DNA from: Methanoperedens sp049303315
GTDB lineage: Archaea; Halobacteriota; Methanosarcinia; Methanosarcinales; Methanoperedenaceae
Direction: 5' to 3'
NCBI GenBank assembly: GCA_049303315.1
Contig: JBAQMZ010000040.1
Location: 1 to 13,245 of the forward strand
DNA length: 13,245 nucleotides
In this document: piece after piece, positions 1-7,086 of the stretch
Position numbering within the stretch: the stretch's first letter is position 1
Layout: the number at the start of each line of letters is the position of its first letter
Notes under the pieces: model-generated
The model's input: only the letters and a program-made list of their open reading frames with translations
Told to the model about the DNA's origin: nothing
Database searches by the model: none
Translations under genes and position numbers: made by a program

Positions 1-346
1 ATATTGTTTTATAATTTCAGCTATAAAATTGTGAAGGTATTAGAATCTATCTTAAAATTGTTGCTTTGTAGACTTGCATTTTCCGGTTGAAGTTGTTCCG
101 TTTTTTCATACCAGGACACAGAGAAAAAATGACAAATCAAGCCTCTTGCGAACCGCGGCGTAGTTCGCAGGGTCGCTTCGGGGCGTGCCGTCCTCATTGA
201 GGGGATGCGGGCTTGGACTGCGCGGCTGGAGGCGAGCTTGGGAGTGGGGGCGCTCGCGTATTCGGGCATGTACGATAATTGATCATCGATATGGGGAGAT
301 GAAATAAATCAAAAGATTAATTACTGGTAACTGTATTTAATGTTTA
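1..346. other. Non-coding left edge with a GC-rich patch (about 140-265)
   Basis: I see no convincing gene here. The flanks are AT-rich, but about 140-265 is strongly GC-rich and contains a short inverted repeat (TGCGAAC ... GTTCGCA, about 159-181). Open frames of 50-80 codons exist in this patch on both strands, as expected by chance in GC-rich DNA, and I recognise no family in them. Positions 113-127 (ccaggacacagagaa) resemble the degenerate short-period repeats found at 2653-2877. The patch could be the remnant of a foreign gene or a structured RNA; neither is shown. Confidence 0.4.
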
Positions 347-970
347 ATGATTGAAAAGGTATATCGTCCCGATTGGAGACCTGAATGGAGAGAAAAATAT
401 GGAGAGTACCAACAGTACGCAAAAGTGTATAAAGATGCTGTAGAGGTCTTACTAACACATTTGAAAAATTCAGGGTATGACCATGATTGTCAAATTTTGC
501 CATTACTTTTTTTGTTTCGACATTATATTGAATTAGAATTAAAAGGATTAATTTTGTTCTGTTATACAATATCACCTGATATTGAAGATATAGAAAAAGT
601 CATTAAAGAAGCGAGATCGAAACATGGATTATTTGAGTTATTAACATATCTCAAAAGTATTAAAATAAGGCATATCGAAATTAAGCCATCTGATGAATTC
701 AAAGAGTTTATTAAAAAATTTGACGATTTGGATCGCCAGGCGATTCGTTTTAGATACCCTGAAACTAAAAATGGTGATTTATTTTATGAAAATGATTTAG
801 ATTACATTAAAGATAAACCATTTTTTGATGATTTAATGAATTTGAATAAAATATCTATTAAAATCGAAATGGTGATGTCCGAACTGAATAAATTATCATC
901 ATATCTTGATGGTGAAAAGGATAACCTTTTTGAGACAATTCAATGGGAACAAGATCATGAAAATTCCTGA
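347..970 (+). CDS. HEPN-like domain protein, function unknown
   Basis: A 207-residue soluble, helix-rich protein with no signal peptide or membrane segment. Residues 50-69 carry the pattern P-L-L-F-L-F-R-H-Y-I-E-L-E-L-K-G (R58, H59, E62, K66). A K-H-G-L-F-E-L-L segment follows at 92-99 and a D-R-Q-A-I-R-F-R-Y-P-E-x-K-N-G segment at 129-143. From memory, this combination of RHxxELxLK helix, conserved His and 'FRYP..KNG' belongs to HEPN-like proteins common in accessory regions. HEPN families include RNases and their inactive relatives. I cannot assign catalysis: the usual Rx4-6H motif is not clear. No good ribosome-binding site precedes the ATG. The gene is very AT-rich and convergent with the next gene, 94 bp away. 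The family call is inferred from motif pattern only. Confidence 0.6.
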   Translation: MIEKVYRPDWRPEWREKYGEYQQYAKVYKDAVEVLLTHLKNSGYDHDCQILPLLFLFRHYIELELKGLILFCYTISPDIEDIEKVIKEARSKHGLFELLTYLKSIKIRHIEIKPSDEFKEFIKKFDDLDRQAIRFRYPETKNGDLFYENDLDYIKDKPFFDDLMNLNKISIKIEMVMSELNKLSSYLDGEKDNLFETIQWEQDHENS

Positions 971-1064
971 TAAGTTAATGTTTGTTTATTGATTATTGAT
1001 ATATTGTATCTCAGGACAACTACCGACATGTTTTTAGGGGACGAACTTAATTTATTAATTAGGA

Positions 1065-1892
1065 TTAATCAAAATGAATATCTTCAAAATTCACATCATG
1101 CAAAAATTTATTCACATTATCTATTAAATTCAAGTTTTTGGGCTCAAAAAACTTATCGCCCATCAAAGAATAGAGTATTTTTTCACACTGTTCATTTCCA
1201 CCACAATTAGCAGGTTCAAGGGCTACAGTTATAACTTTACTCATTTCAAACATTTTTTTGAATAAATCAGAATTTATTTGCCTGCTGATGTCCTCAGATG
1301 TTCTTGAAACGGTTTTATCAATTAAACCAGTTTCGTTTATGTGAGTGAAAAAATCGAGGTCTATATCTAAAATAAAATCTCTGCTACATCCAAAAAGTTC
1401 CTCTAGTTCTCGATAGCTGGATATATTATCAATCAAGGAAATATCTTTTTCTTTAAAGAGATAAAAATTATGCTCTATCCCGTCGCATACGAATCGTCTT
1501 TTCTTTGGGGTAAATAGAGTATCCTCAACTAATTCTCCATATTCATATCCATCATTAAAATAAAAAGAAATTCCATCTTTTATTAATCCAGAACACATGG
1601 CATTAACAATAAATTCATCGTTATGAATAAACAAATCCTTCATGACAAAATCGTTCAGTTCTGAATCACCCATTTCTAAAATTCTTTTGGATTTATTTAT
1701 GTTAGTTTTGTTAAAATAAAAATCTGTGTGCTCATCCAAATGGAATAGAATTGTATTTCTCCTTATGATTTCTTCATTAAACGCTTTCTTCCAAGCGATG
1801 AGTGCAGTAGCATGATCTATAATGAAAAACCATTTTTTGCTATTGAAATCGAAATCAAGATATTCAATATTTCTAGGTCTCATTCCGTACAT
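1065..1892 (-). CDS. UPF0489 family protein (arginase/deacetylase-like fold)
   Basis: 275 residues, soluble. Three motifs match the UPF0489 family: an N-terminal W-F-F-I-I-D-H-A-T-A-L-x-A-W stretch (21-34); H-L-D-E-H-T-D (H51, D53, H55, D57); and L-D-I-D-L-D-F-F (D176, D178, D180). A V-A-L-E-P-A-N-C-G-G segment (E226) closes the core. In ureohydrolase-like folds the HxDxHxD and DxDxD clusters bind two metal ions, so a metal-dependent hydrolase is plausible. The substrate of this family is not known to me. The start at 1892 is supported by GAGGT four bases upstream; an internal ATG at 1883 is the alternative. The gene is very AT-rich, like its convergent neighbour, and unlike the divergently transcribed SRPBCC gene. 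Confidence 0.75.
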   Translation of the reverse strand: MYGMRPRNIEYLDFDFNSKKWFFIIDHATALIAWKKAFNEEIIRRNTILFHLDEHTDFYFNKTNINKSKRILEMGDSELNDFVMKDLFIHNDEFIVNAMCSGLIKDGISFYFNDGYEYGELVEDTLFTPKKRRFVCDGIEHNFYLFKEKDISLIDNISSYRELEELFGCSRDFILDIDLDFFTHINETGLIDKTVSRTSEDISRQINSDLFKKMFEMSKVITVALEPANCGGNEQCEKILYSLMGDKFFEPKNLNLIDNVNKFLHDVNFEDIHFD

Positions 1893-2007
1893 TTAAACCT
1901 CAAATTTTTCAATTTATTTTACTAGTTCCAATTGTTCTGGTTAATGCGAAAATTTGTTAATATCCACATTTTCTCATCAGTTCTGTGTTATAAATGCTCC
2001 GATTATA

Positions 2008-2023
2008 TGATGAACTATCATCA
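2008..2023. promoter_or_regulatory. Perfect inverted repeat between divergent genes, possible operator
   Basis: TGATGA-ACTA-TCATCA is a perfect 6-bp inverted repeat with a 4-bp spacer. It lies in the 248-bp divergent gap between the UPF0489 gene and the SRPBCC gene, just upstream of a TATA-like element (TTTATAATA, about 2045-2053) that could serve the SRPBCC gene. A repressor site is possible. The evidence is symmetry and position only. Confidence 0.25.
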
Positions 2024-2140
2024 AAATATATGAGTAACTAACAATTTATAATAACCCCGTACTTAATTTTAACAAAGATTATGCCTTCGTAAACCTCTTT
2101 CACATAGACGATAGTTGAAAACCATGAACGAAAGTGAACC

Positions 2141-2572
2141 ATGAAACAACTCCGCACCGAAATCGAAATAAACGCCCCTCCTGAGCGTGTCTGGCACCTG
2201 CTCACCGATTTTGCCAGTTTTCCTGAGTGGAACCCGTTCATTCGCCAAGCCATCGGGGAACCCAGAAAAGGCGCACAGCTTGAGGTGTATCTCCAGCCTT
2301 CAGGTGCAAAAGGCATGACTTTCCGACCAAAGGTTCTCAAGGCAGAACCAAACCGCGAACTGCGCTGGCTGGGACACTTCCATATACCCGGTCTGTTTGA
2401 CGGCGAGCACATTTTCACCATCGAGCCGCTTGAAGCCGGACGTGTGCGATTTGTACAGCGCGAGATATTTACAGGCTTGCTCGTTCCACTGTTTGCGCGC
2501 TCTCTGGATAAGGATACGCGGCGGGGCTTTGATGAAATGAACCGGGCTCTCAAATTGAGGGCGGAACGATGA
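2141..2572 (+). CDS. SRPBCC (START/Bet v1-like) family protein
   Basis: 143 residues covering one SRPBCC domain: the opening E-I-E-I-N-A-P-P-E-R-V-W-H-L-L-T-D (about 6-22), the F-P-E-W-N-P-F motif (27-33) and a final amphipathic helix (D-E-M-N-R-A-L-K). These are hallmarks of polyketide-cyclase/dehydrase-like proteins, which bind hydrophobic ligands in a helix-grip pocket. The ligand cannot be read from sequence. No signal peptide is present. AGTGA lies just upstream of the ATG and may act as the ribosome-binding site. The gene is clearly GC-richer than the two genes to its left, which suggests a different origin. Another frame on the opposite strand is also open (2038-2589), but its product looks like low-complexity Ser/Arg shadow sequence. 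Confidence 0.8.
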   Translation: MKQLRTEIEINAPPERVWHLLTDFASFPEWNPFIRQAIGEPRKGAQLEVYLQPSGAKGMTFRPKVLKAEPNRELRWLGHFHIPGLFDGEHIFTIEPLEAGRVRFVQREIFTGLLVPLFARSLDKDTRRGFDEMNRALKLRAER

Positions 2573-2652
2573 TGGCAGGCTTTCTTCAAAATATATGAAG
2601 TTATGCCACAGCAGGCTTTTTTCTTAATACCTCCCTTTCATTCAATTCCATA

Positions 2653-2877
2653 TTCTCTGTGCTCTCCGTGTCCTGATAAGAAATAATCAACAACTAACTC
2701 GTACGAACTGATACGAACTCACAAAAATTGCCCAGTGCAAGTGGTATCTGCGTTCATCCGCGTTCATCTGCGGTTTTTAATTTCGATGTGCTAAAGCTGC
2801 ATCGGTTTCTATTGGCGCGCCGAACAGTTAAAAATATTTAACTATGACACGGCAAACTCTGTGTCCTCTTTGTTTTA
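2653..2877. repeat. Cluster of degenerate repeats with a period near 10 nt
   Basis: The 372-bp gap between the SRPBCC gene and acnB holds no gene. It contains four short phased repeats: ctctgtgctctccgtgtcc (about 2655-2673); tACGAACTgatACGAACT (about 2702-2718); cgttcatccg/cgttcatctg in tandem within 2746-2775; and ctctgtgtcctctttgttt (about 2857-2875). Each has a unit of about 9-10 nt. A related element of another sequence class lies at 8677-8706. I remember similar phrases from intergenic regions of many environmental prokaryotes, but no function is established to my knowledge. Confidence 0.6.
2826..2843. promoter_or_regulatory. AT-rich palindrome upstream of acnB
   Basis: AGTTAAA-AATA-TTTAACT is a perfect 7-bp inverted repeat about 100 bp upstream of the acnB start. 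It could be an operator or a TATA element. A second candidate box A, TTAAATTAATA (about 2905-2915), lies 30-40 bp before the ATG and is better placed for a short leader. Neither is more than a positional guess. Confidence 0.25.
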
Positions 2878-2944
2878 AATTATTTCATCAGCTTGTCCCT
2901 TCTGCGTTAAATTAATAGACATAGCAAACCTCTTCAGGCACGAA

Positions 2945-5404
2945 ATGTTCCCCGAAGCCCTAAACAATTATAAAAAACACATTACTGAGAGGCAAAACCT
3001 TGGAATCCCGCCCCTCCCTCTGAACGCAGAACAGGTAAAAGCACTCTCCGAATTAGTGATTGCCCCTCCCGCAGGCATGGAAGACTTCATCCTCGAACTC
3101 TTAAAAGAACATATCCCGCCGGGCGTTGACCCAGCCGCACTTGAAAAAGCAAAGCTCTTAAGGCATCTGGCGCTTCGCGAGAAATCATCCCCGATACTTG
3201 CGCCCCGTGAAGCTGTCAGGCTTCTTGGCATGATGAAAGGCGGGTATAATATCGAGACGCTTATTGAATTACTTGAAGATAGGGAGCATGCGGATGAGGC
3301 TGTTCATGCCCTGTCAAACACTATTTTGATATTCAGTTTTTTTGATAAAATCAAAGAGCTTGCCCGTACCAATCCCAATGCCAGAAAAGTCCTTGAAAGC
3401 TGGGCAAAGGCCGAATGGTTCACGAACAGTGCCGGAATCCCAAAAGAACAAAAAGTGATAGTTTTCAAAGTTCCCGGCGAGGTCAATACTGACGATTTAT
3501 CACCTGCCTCACATGCGGGGACACGTCCCGATATCCCGCTCCACGCCCTTTCCATGCTCGAATCCCGCTATCCTAGTGCGCTTTCGGAACTCAGGGAACT
3601 CAAAAAACAGGGTTATCCGGTTGCGTTCGCGGCAGATGTGGTCGGGACAGGCAGCAGCAGGAAATCCGCAGCCAATTCACTTATCTGGTGGATTGGGGAA
3701 GACATTCCCGGCATCCCTAATAAACGCAAAGGCGGGGTCGTTCTCGGAAGCCAGATTGCACCCATTTTCTTTAACACGGTACGAGACAGCGGCGCCCTTC
3801 CCATAAGATGCGATGTGTCCTGTCTTGAGAAAGGCATGGTGATTACAATAGATTTCGAAAACGGAAGGATTCGCGGTGAAAACGGGCATGTACTGGCAGC
3901 ATTTAATCTCGAACCTGAAACGCTTCCCGATGAATACAGGGCTGGCGGCAGGCTTCTTTTGATAATCGGGAAAGAGCTTACAAGAAAAGCCAGCGATGCC
4001 CTTGGAGAAAAATTTGATATTTTTATTAAACCTGCTGAGCCGCCATTTTCAGGCAGCGGTTATACTCTTGCCCAGAAGATAGTGGGTAAGGCATGCGGTC
4101 TTCCCGGCGTGCGTCCGGGACAGGCATGTCTTCCAAAAATCACAACTGTGGGCTCGCAGGACACCACAGGCCCCATGACCGCTGATGAAATAAAAGAGCT
4201 TGTCTGCCTTGAATTCGAAGCGCCTCTGGTCATGCAGTCTTTCTGTCATACCGCAGCCTATCCCACGCCCGCCGATAGTATAATGCATAAGGAGCTTGCG
4301 CGGTTTTTCATGGAAAGGGGCGCAGTTGTGCTAAAACCCGGGGACGGCATAATCCATTCATGGCTGAACAGGATGCTCCTGCCCGATACGGTGGGAACGG
4401 GAGGCGACAGCCATACTCGTTTCCCGATAGGTATCTCATTCCCTGCCGGAAGCGGTCTTGTGGCTTTTGCTGCAGCTCTTGGTGTCATGCCGCTTGACAT
4501 GCCGCAAAGCGTGCTTGTCAGGTGGAAAGGCGCGACAGGGAAAGGTATTTTTTTACGGGATGTTGTTAATGCCATCCCGTATTTTGCGCTAAAACAGGGC
4601 AAGCTCAGCCTTGAAAAGAAAAACAAAAAGAACATCTTCAACGGCAGGATTATCGAGATAGAAGGACTTCCCGGCCTCACTGTCGAGCAGGCATTTGAAC
4701 TTACGGATTCCTCAGCCGAGCGCTCGGCTGAAGCTGCTGTAATCGCCCTGTCGCAGGAGCAGGTTGTGTCTTACCTCAAGACCAATATTTCCATACTAAG
4801 AGCGCTTGTCAGCGAGGGATATTCATCAAAAGCGCTGCAAATGCGCATCAGGGCAATGGAAGAATGGCTAAAGCAGCCCTCGCTGCTTCATGCAGACGCA
4901 GATGCAGAATATGCCGATGTTTTGGAGATTGACCTGTCGCAAATAACCGAACCGCTGCTTGCATGTCCCAACGACCCTGATTACGTAAAACCGCTCTCCC
5001 TTGTGGCAGGAGAAAAAATCGATGAGGTATTTATCGGGTCATGCATGATAGGACTTGAACAGTTTGACAGGGCTGCCGCGATACTCGGGAAAGCAGACCG
5101 CATCGTATCAAAAACATGGATTGCCCCGCCGACAAGGCTCATCGAAAAACACATGAATGAAACAGGCGATTATTCAAGGTTGAAAGAAATCGGGGCAAGG
5201 ATGGAGATACCGGGCTGCAGCCTGTGCATGGGCAACCAGGCAAGGGTTGCCGATAATGCAGTCGTGTTCTCTACATCCACGCGCAATTTTGATAACCGGA
5301 TGGGTAAAAATGCAAAGGTGTATCTCGGCTCTGCCGAACTTGCCGCAGTTATCGCGATTTTAGGAAGGATACCGACACACGAAGAGTATATTTCGTATTT
5401 ATAA
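2945..5404 (+). CDS. acnB: Aconitate hydratase B (AcnB-type aconitase)
   Basis: 819 residues (E. coli AcnB has 865). The enzyme interconverts citrate and isocitrate via cis-aconitate; in methanogen-like archaea it feeds the oxidative branch towards 2-oxoglutarate and glutamate. Domain order is the AcnB one, not the AcnA one: N-terminal HEAT-like domain (about 1-155, with the typical G-I-P-P-L-P-L-N-A-E-Q-V), then the swivel domain (about 160-375, starting near V-N-T-D-D-L-S-P-A), then the catalytic domains. The three [4Fe-4S] ligands are C700 (G-S-C-M-I-G) and C758/C761 (P-G-C-S-L-C-M-G-N-Q), matching C710/C769/C772 of E. coli. Substrate-site stretches such as G-G-D-S-H-T-R-F-P-I-G are intact. 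Some AcnB proteins also act on 2-methylisocitrate; nothing nearby suggests that here. A weak AGG precedes the ATG. The next gene follows after 50 bp. Confidence 0.95.
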   Translation: MFPEALNNYKKHITERQNLGIPPLPLNAEQVKALSELVIAPPAGMEDFILELLKEHIPPGVDPAALEKAKLLRHLALREKSSPILAPREAVRLLGMMKGGYNIETLIELLEDREHADEAVHALSNTILIFSFFDKIKELARTNPNARKVLESWAKAEWFTNSAGIPKEQKVIVFKVPGEVNTDDLSPASHAGTRPDIPLHALSMLESRYPSALSELRELKKQGYPVAFAADVVGTGSSRKSAANSLIWWIGEDIPGIPNKRKGGVVLGSQIAPIFFNTVRDSGALPIRCDVSCLEKGMVITIDFENGRIRGENGHVLAAFNLEPETLPDEYRAGGRLLLIIGKELTRKASDALGEKFDIFIKPAEPPFSGSGYTLAQKIVGKACGLPGVRPGQACLPKITTVGSQDTTGPMTADEIKELVCLEFEAPLVMQSFCHTAAYPTPADSIMHKELARFFMERGAVVLKPGDGIIHSWLNRMLLPDTVGTGGDSHTRFPIGISFPAGSGLVAFAAALGVMPLDMPQSVLVRWKGATGKGIFLRDVVNAIPYFALKQGKLSLEKKNKKNIFNGRIIEIEGLPGLTVEQAFELTDSSAERSAEAAVIALSQEQVVSYLKTNISILRALVSEGYSSKALQMRIRAMEEWLKQPSLLHADADAEYADVLEIDLSQITEPLLACPNDPDYVKPLSLVAGEKIDEVFIGSCMIGLEQFDRAAAILGKADRIVSKTWIAPPTRLIEKHMNETGDYSRLKEIGARMEIPGCSLCMGNQARVADNAVVFSTSTRNFDNRMGKNAKVYLGSAELAAVIAILGRIPTHEEYISYL

Positions 5405-5454
5405 AGACGGTATGGAAATGGTTAAGATTAAAGCGGATATTATTCCGTACATCA

Positions 5455-6150
5455 ATGAAATTGGAATTATTCCCTGGCATTTTGCTTTTAATACTTGTAT
5501 CCGGATGCGTTTACCCGCAGATAGAGGCCGGGAATCCCGCAGAATATGAACTTCCGGGGCTTAATAATGCAACGGTTTTTTACCTGGCAGACTCTTCAGT
5601 GCAGGTTGTGGAAAATGTCGTCAATAAAACTTCTGTTGATTTCATTATTAACGGCAATGCAGATACCAATTTCAGGAATCCGGTCGCAGTGGATTATTCA
5701 GGTAAAAATGTTTCATTCAATGCTTCAATGGGACCGGTTCTTGGAAAAAGTTATATCCAGATGAACTTCAGCTCGCCATTTTCAGGATGGGTTGCATATA
5801 CACAGGCAGGCGGCGGGGATTTTATTTACCCGATAACCAAAAATGATACAATTAGGGTTGTTTTACCTTTAAATTACACTGCAACCGCCAAATTTTTAGG
5901 CGTCATCCAGCCGCCTCCGGATAACATTACGCAGGATGCGTCAGGAAAGGAAGTGATTATCTGGCAAAAGCCCGATCCAGAATATGGACAAATAATAGTA
6001 AAATACCAGCATAAAGATGCCCCAACATTATTGTTCTATTTCTTTTTTTCACTTTTTATCTTCTTTATTTTTGTCATGGGTTATTATATGTGGAACATTA
6101 ATGAACTTAAGAAAAAACGCATACTCATGGAAAAAGATGTAAGAAAATAA
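5455..6150 (+). CDS. Putative lipid-anchored membrane protein, unknown function
   Basis: 231 residues. The N-terminus is a lipoprotein-type signal (hydrophobic 8-15, lipobox L-V-S-G-C with C18). Residues about 19-190 should lie outside the cell; they are rich in N-x-S/T sequons and beta-type sequence. A single strongly hydrophobic segment (about 192-213, many Phe) follows, then a basic tail (N-E-L-K-K-K-R ...) that would face the cytoplasm. It resembles archaeal proteins annotated as DUF5803, a guess from architecture only. It begins 50 bp after acnB and could be cotranscribed, although TTTATAAAG at the acnB stop codon could be its own box A. There is no evident functional link to aconitase. 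Adhesion, sensing or envelope assembly are possible, none shown. Confidence 0.7.
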   Translation: MKLELFPGILLLILVSGCVYPQIEAGNPAEYELPGLNNATVFYLADSSVQVVENVVNKTSVDFIINGNADTNFRNPVAVDYSGKNVSFNASMGPVLGKSYIQMNFSSPFSGWVAYTQAGGGDFIYPITKNDTIRVVLPLNYTATAKFLGVIQPPPDNITQDASGKEVIIWQKPDPEYGQIIVKYQHKDAPTLLFYFFFSLFIFFIFVMGYYMWNINELKKKRILMEKDVRK

Positions 6151-6391
6151 TTTTCAATTCATTAATTTGAGGAAAATCTGCTCAAGCCGAATAACGCTTG
6201 AAAACGACAGGGAAATTGGGCTTTTTATGCATTTTTCTTTTCTTATCACTGACATAAGTTTTTATCCAAATGTGCCAACAGTTCCTAAAATTCGTTCCTA
6301 CGGCCATTGGTACGGATAGAGTTCCGTCATAGTCTTACCTTTTTATATACTTATATTATACATTCTTCGATAGGGCTTCGAAAAATTTATA
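6151..6391. other. Intergenic region with a strong TATA element and no recognisable gene
   Basis: I see no protein gene here. A near-consensus archaeal box A (TTTATATA, 6342-6349, within a longer TA-rich run) sits about 45 bp from the 3' end of the minus-strand tRNA. In either direction it would drive something short: rightward it runs into the tRNA antisense, leftward into 6320-6200. The leftward stretch holds three GGAAC repeats on the minus strand and could be a small RNA. The only ORF starting there (MTELYPYQWP, minus) is ten codons long. This is a candidate only. Confidence 0.3.
6381..6385 (-). terminator. Oligo-T terminator of tRNA-His
   Basis: The minus strand reads TATAAATTTTT immediately after the encoded CCA of tRNA-His. 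A run of five T residues is a standard intrinsic termination signal for archaeal RNA polymerase, and the spacing fits a single tRNA transcript. Confidence 0.5.
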
Positions 6392-6467
6392 TGGGGCCCG
6401 GGTCGGGATTCGAACCCGAGTCGTAGGATCCACAGTCCCATAGGATAACCAGCTACCCCACCCAGGC
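6392..6467 (-). tRNA. tRNA-His (anticodon GTG)
   Basis: A complete 76-nt cloverleaf read on the minus strand. Acceptor GCCTGGG pairs with CCCGGGC (one T-G pair). T8, A14, G15, G18, G19 and A21 are in place. The anticodon stem TGGGA/TCCTA carries loop CTGTGGA with anticodon GTG; the variable loop is CGAC; the T arm is TCGGG-TTCGAAT-CCCGA. Discriminator C73 is the histidine identity base and CCA is encoded. The base before G1 is T, not G, so the G-1 required by most HisRS enzymes is not encoded and would have to be added after transcription (Thg1-type enzyme) if it is present. D-stem position 13-22 is T-T. No intron. The tRNA lies on the same strand as the COG1325 gene, 126 bp downstream of it. 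Confidence 0.95.
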
Positions 6468-6476
6468 ACCTTGAAT

Positions 6477-6496
6477 CCCCGTATTTAAATACGGGG
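6477..6496. repeat. Perfect 20-bp palindrome upstream of tRNA-His
   Basis: CCCCGTATTT/AAATACGGGG is fully symmetric and is followed by TTTT on the plus strand. A second CCCCGT at 6512-6517 can pair with the ACGGGG arm (6491-6496) instead, so two exclusive hairpins are possible. On the minus strand the A/T core (TATTTAAATA) resembles a box A but sits only about 20 bp before the tRNA, closer than usual. ATTAAAAC (about 6497-6504) is better spaced as a tRNA promoter. The palindrome could also terminate the rpl15e/COG1325 transcript. Confidence 0.4.
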
Positions 6497-6593
6497 TTTT
6501 AATGGGGGTATCCCCGTAAATGTATCTAAAAAGGATAAAGGTTTTGTTTCAGAAAAGCCCTAGCAAATTTCGCCTTTGCGGTGCATCTTGAAA

Positions 6594-7013
6594 TCAAAAG
6601 AGCGTTTCTGCAATCTCGATGGCTTTTTCGCGTTTTGCTGGATACGCCTTGAGCTTCATTCTTGCAGAAATGGTATCGGTTGTTGTCGCAAGCTGCACTG
6701 TCCCTTGAAAAGCCGCCTGCTTATCGAACCTTAAATGAAGACAACACTCATCATCAGTCCTTTCAACGATCTCTTTTTTCAATTTTTGGAGTTCATATTC
6801 TGTCAGTTTTGATTTCAAATGCTCAATAAATCGCTTGCAATCCCTTCCTTTGAGCTGCGCCTGGAGGATAGTAATGGGATTCCCGTAATGTCCTTCAGTC
6901 CTCGTAGATTCTATTTCATTATCAAAAAGAAAAAGCGACAGGGCAGTCTTTACCCTGTCCTCACTTTCGGTTGCCGCAACGATAGCGCGAAGTGATATAT
7001 TATGGATACTCAT
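6594..7013 (-). CDS. RNA-binding protein of the archaeal exosome neighbourhood (COG1325 family)
   Basis: 139 residues, no signal or membrane segment. The sequence pattern (S-I-H-N-I-S-L-R-A-I-V-A-A-T-E at 2-16; E-G-H-Y-G-N-P-I-T-I-L at 40-50; D-D-E-C-C-L-H-L-R-F-D-K-Q-A-A at 106-120; L-K-A-Y-P-A-K at the C-terminus) matches the COG1325 family, small archaeal proteins predicted to bind RNA and long linked by gene order to the exosome and RNase P. It lies downstream of rpl15e on the same strand, a classic archaeal pairing. In many archaea RNase P and exosome genes follow; here tRNA-His does. The gap to rpl15e (230 bp) is filled by a palindrome array, which is unusual. Its start codon lies inside a hairpin (7011-7034). 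Confidence 0.8.
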   Translation of the reverse strand: MSIHNISLRAIVAATESEDRVKTALSLFLFDNEIESTRTEGHYGNPITILQAQLKGRDCKRFIEHLKSKLTEYELQKLKKEIVERTDDECCLHLRFDKQAAFQGTVQLATTTDTISARMKLKAYPAKREKAIEIAETLF

Positions 7014-7034
7014 AAAGGGTTACGCCCCTTTATG
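7011..7034 (-). promoter_or_regulatory. Hairpin containing the start codon of the COG1325 gene
   Basis: CATAAAGGG (7011-7019) and CCCTTTATG (7026-7034) form a perfect 9-bp stem with a 6-nt loop. On the minus strand the final ATG of the 3' arm is the start codon and the G-rich 5' arm (AAAGGGG) could serve as ribosome-binding site. In the folded RNA both would be hidden. This could limit translation unless upstream translation or RNA binding opens it. The structure is seen; regulation is inferred. Confidence 0.4.
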
Positions 7035-7086
7035 ACGTCCCGAGTCACGCCTGTCTTCGACACGCTTTGCGAACGGGAGGGCGTGT

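Noticed and set aside
21..269. 82-codon minus-strand frame, and a plus-strand frame of about 50 codons in the same patch
   Set aside because: Both exist only because the patch is GC-rich; neither has a ribosome-binding site or recognisable family.
989..1210. 73-codon plus-strand frame
   Set aside because: Overlaps the 3' end of the UPF0489 gene in antisense; AT-rich sequence without motifs.
2124..2144. Six-codon leader ORF (MNESEP) whose stop overlaps the SRPBCC start
   Set aside because: Too short to distinguish from chance and not preceded by a ribosome-binding site.
2038..2589. 183-codon minus-strand frame antisense to the SRPBCC gene
   Set aside because: Ser/Arg/Cys-rich shadow sequence; the plus-strand frame has clear SRPBCC motifs and covers the same DNA.
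4258..4680. 140-codon minus-strand frame inside acnB
   Set aside because: Antisense shadow of a highly conserved coding region; no independent evidence.
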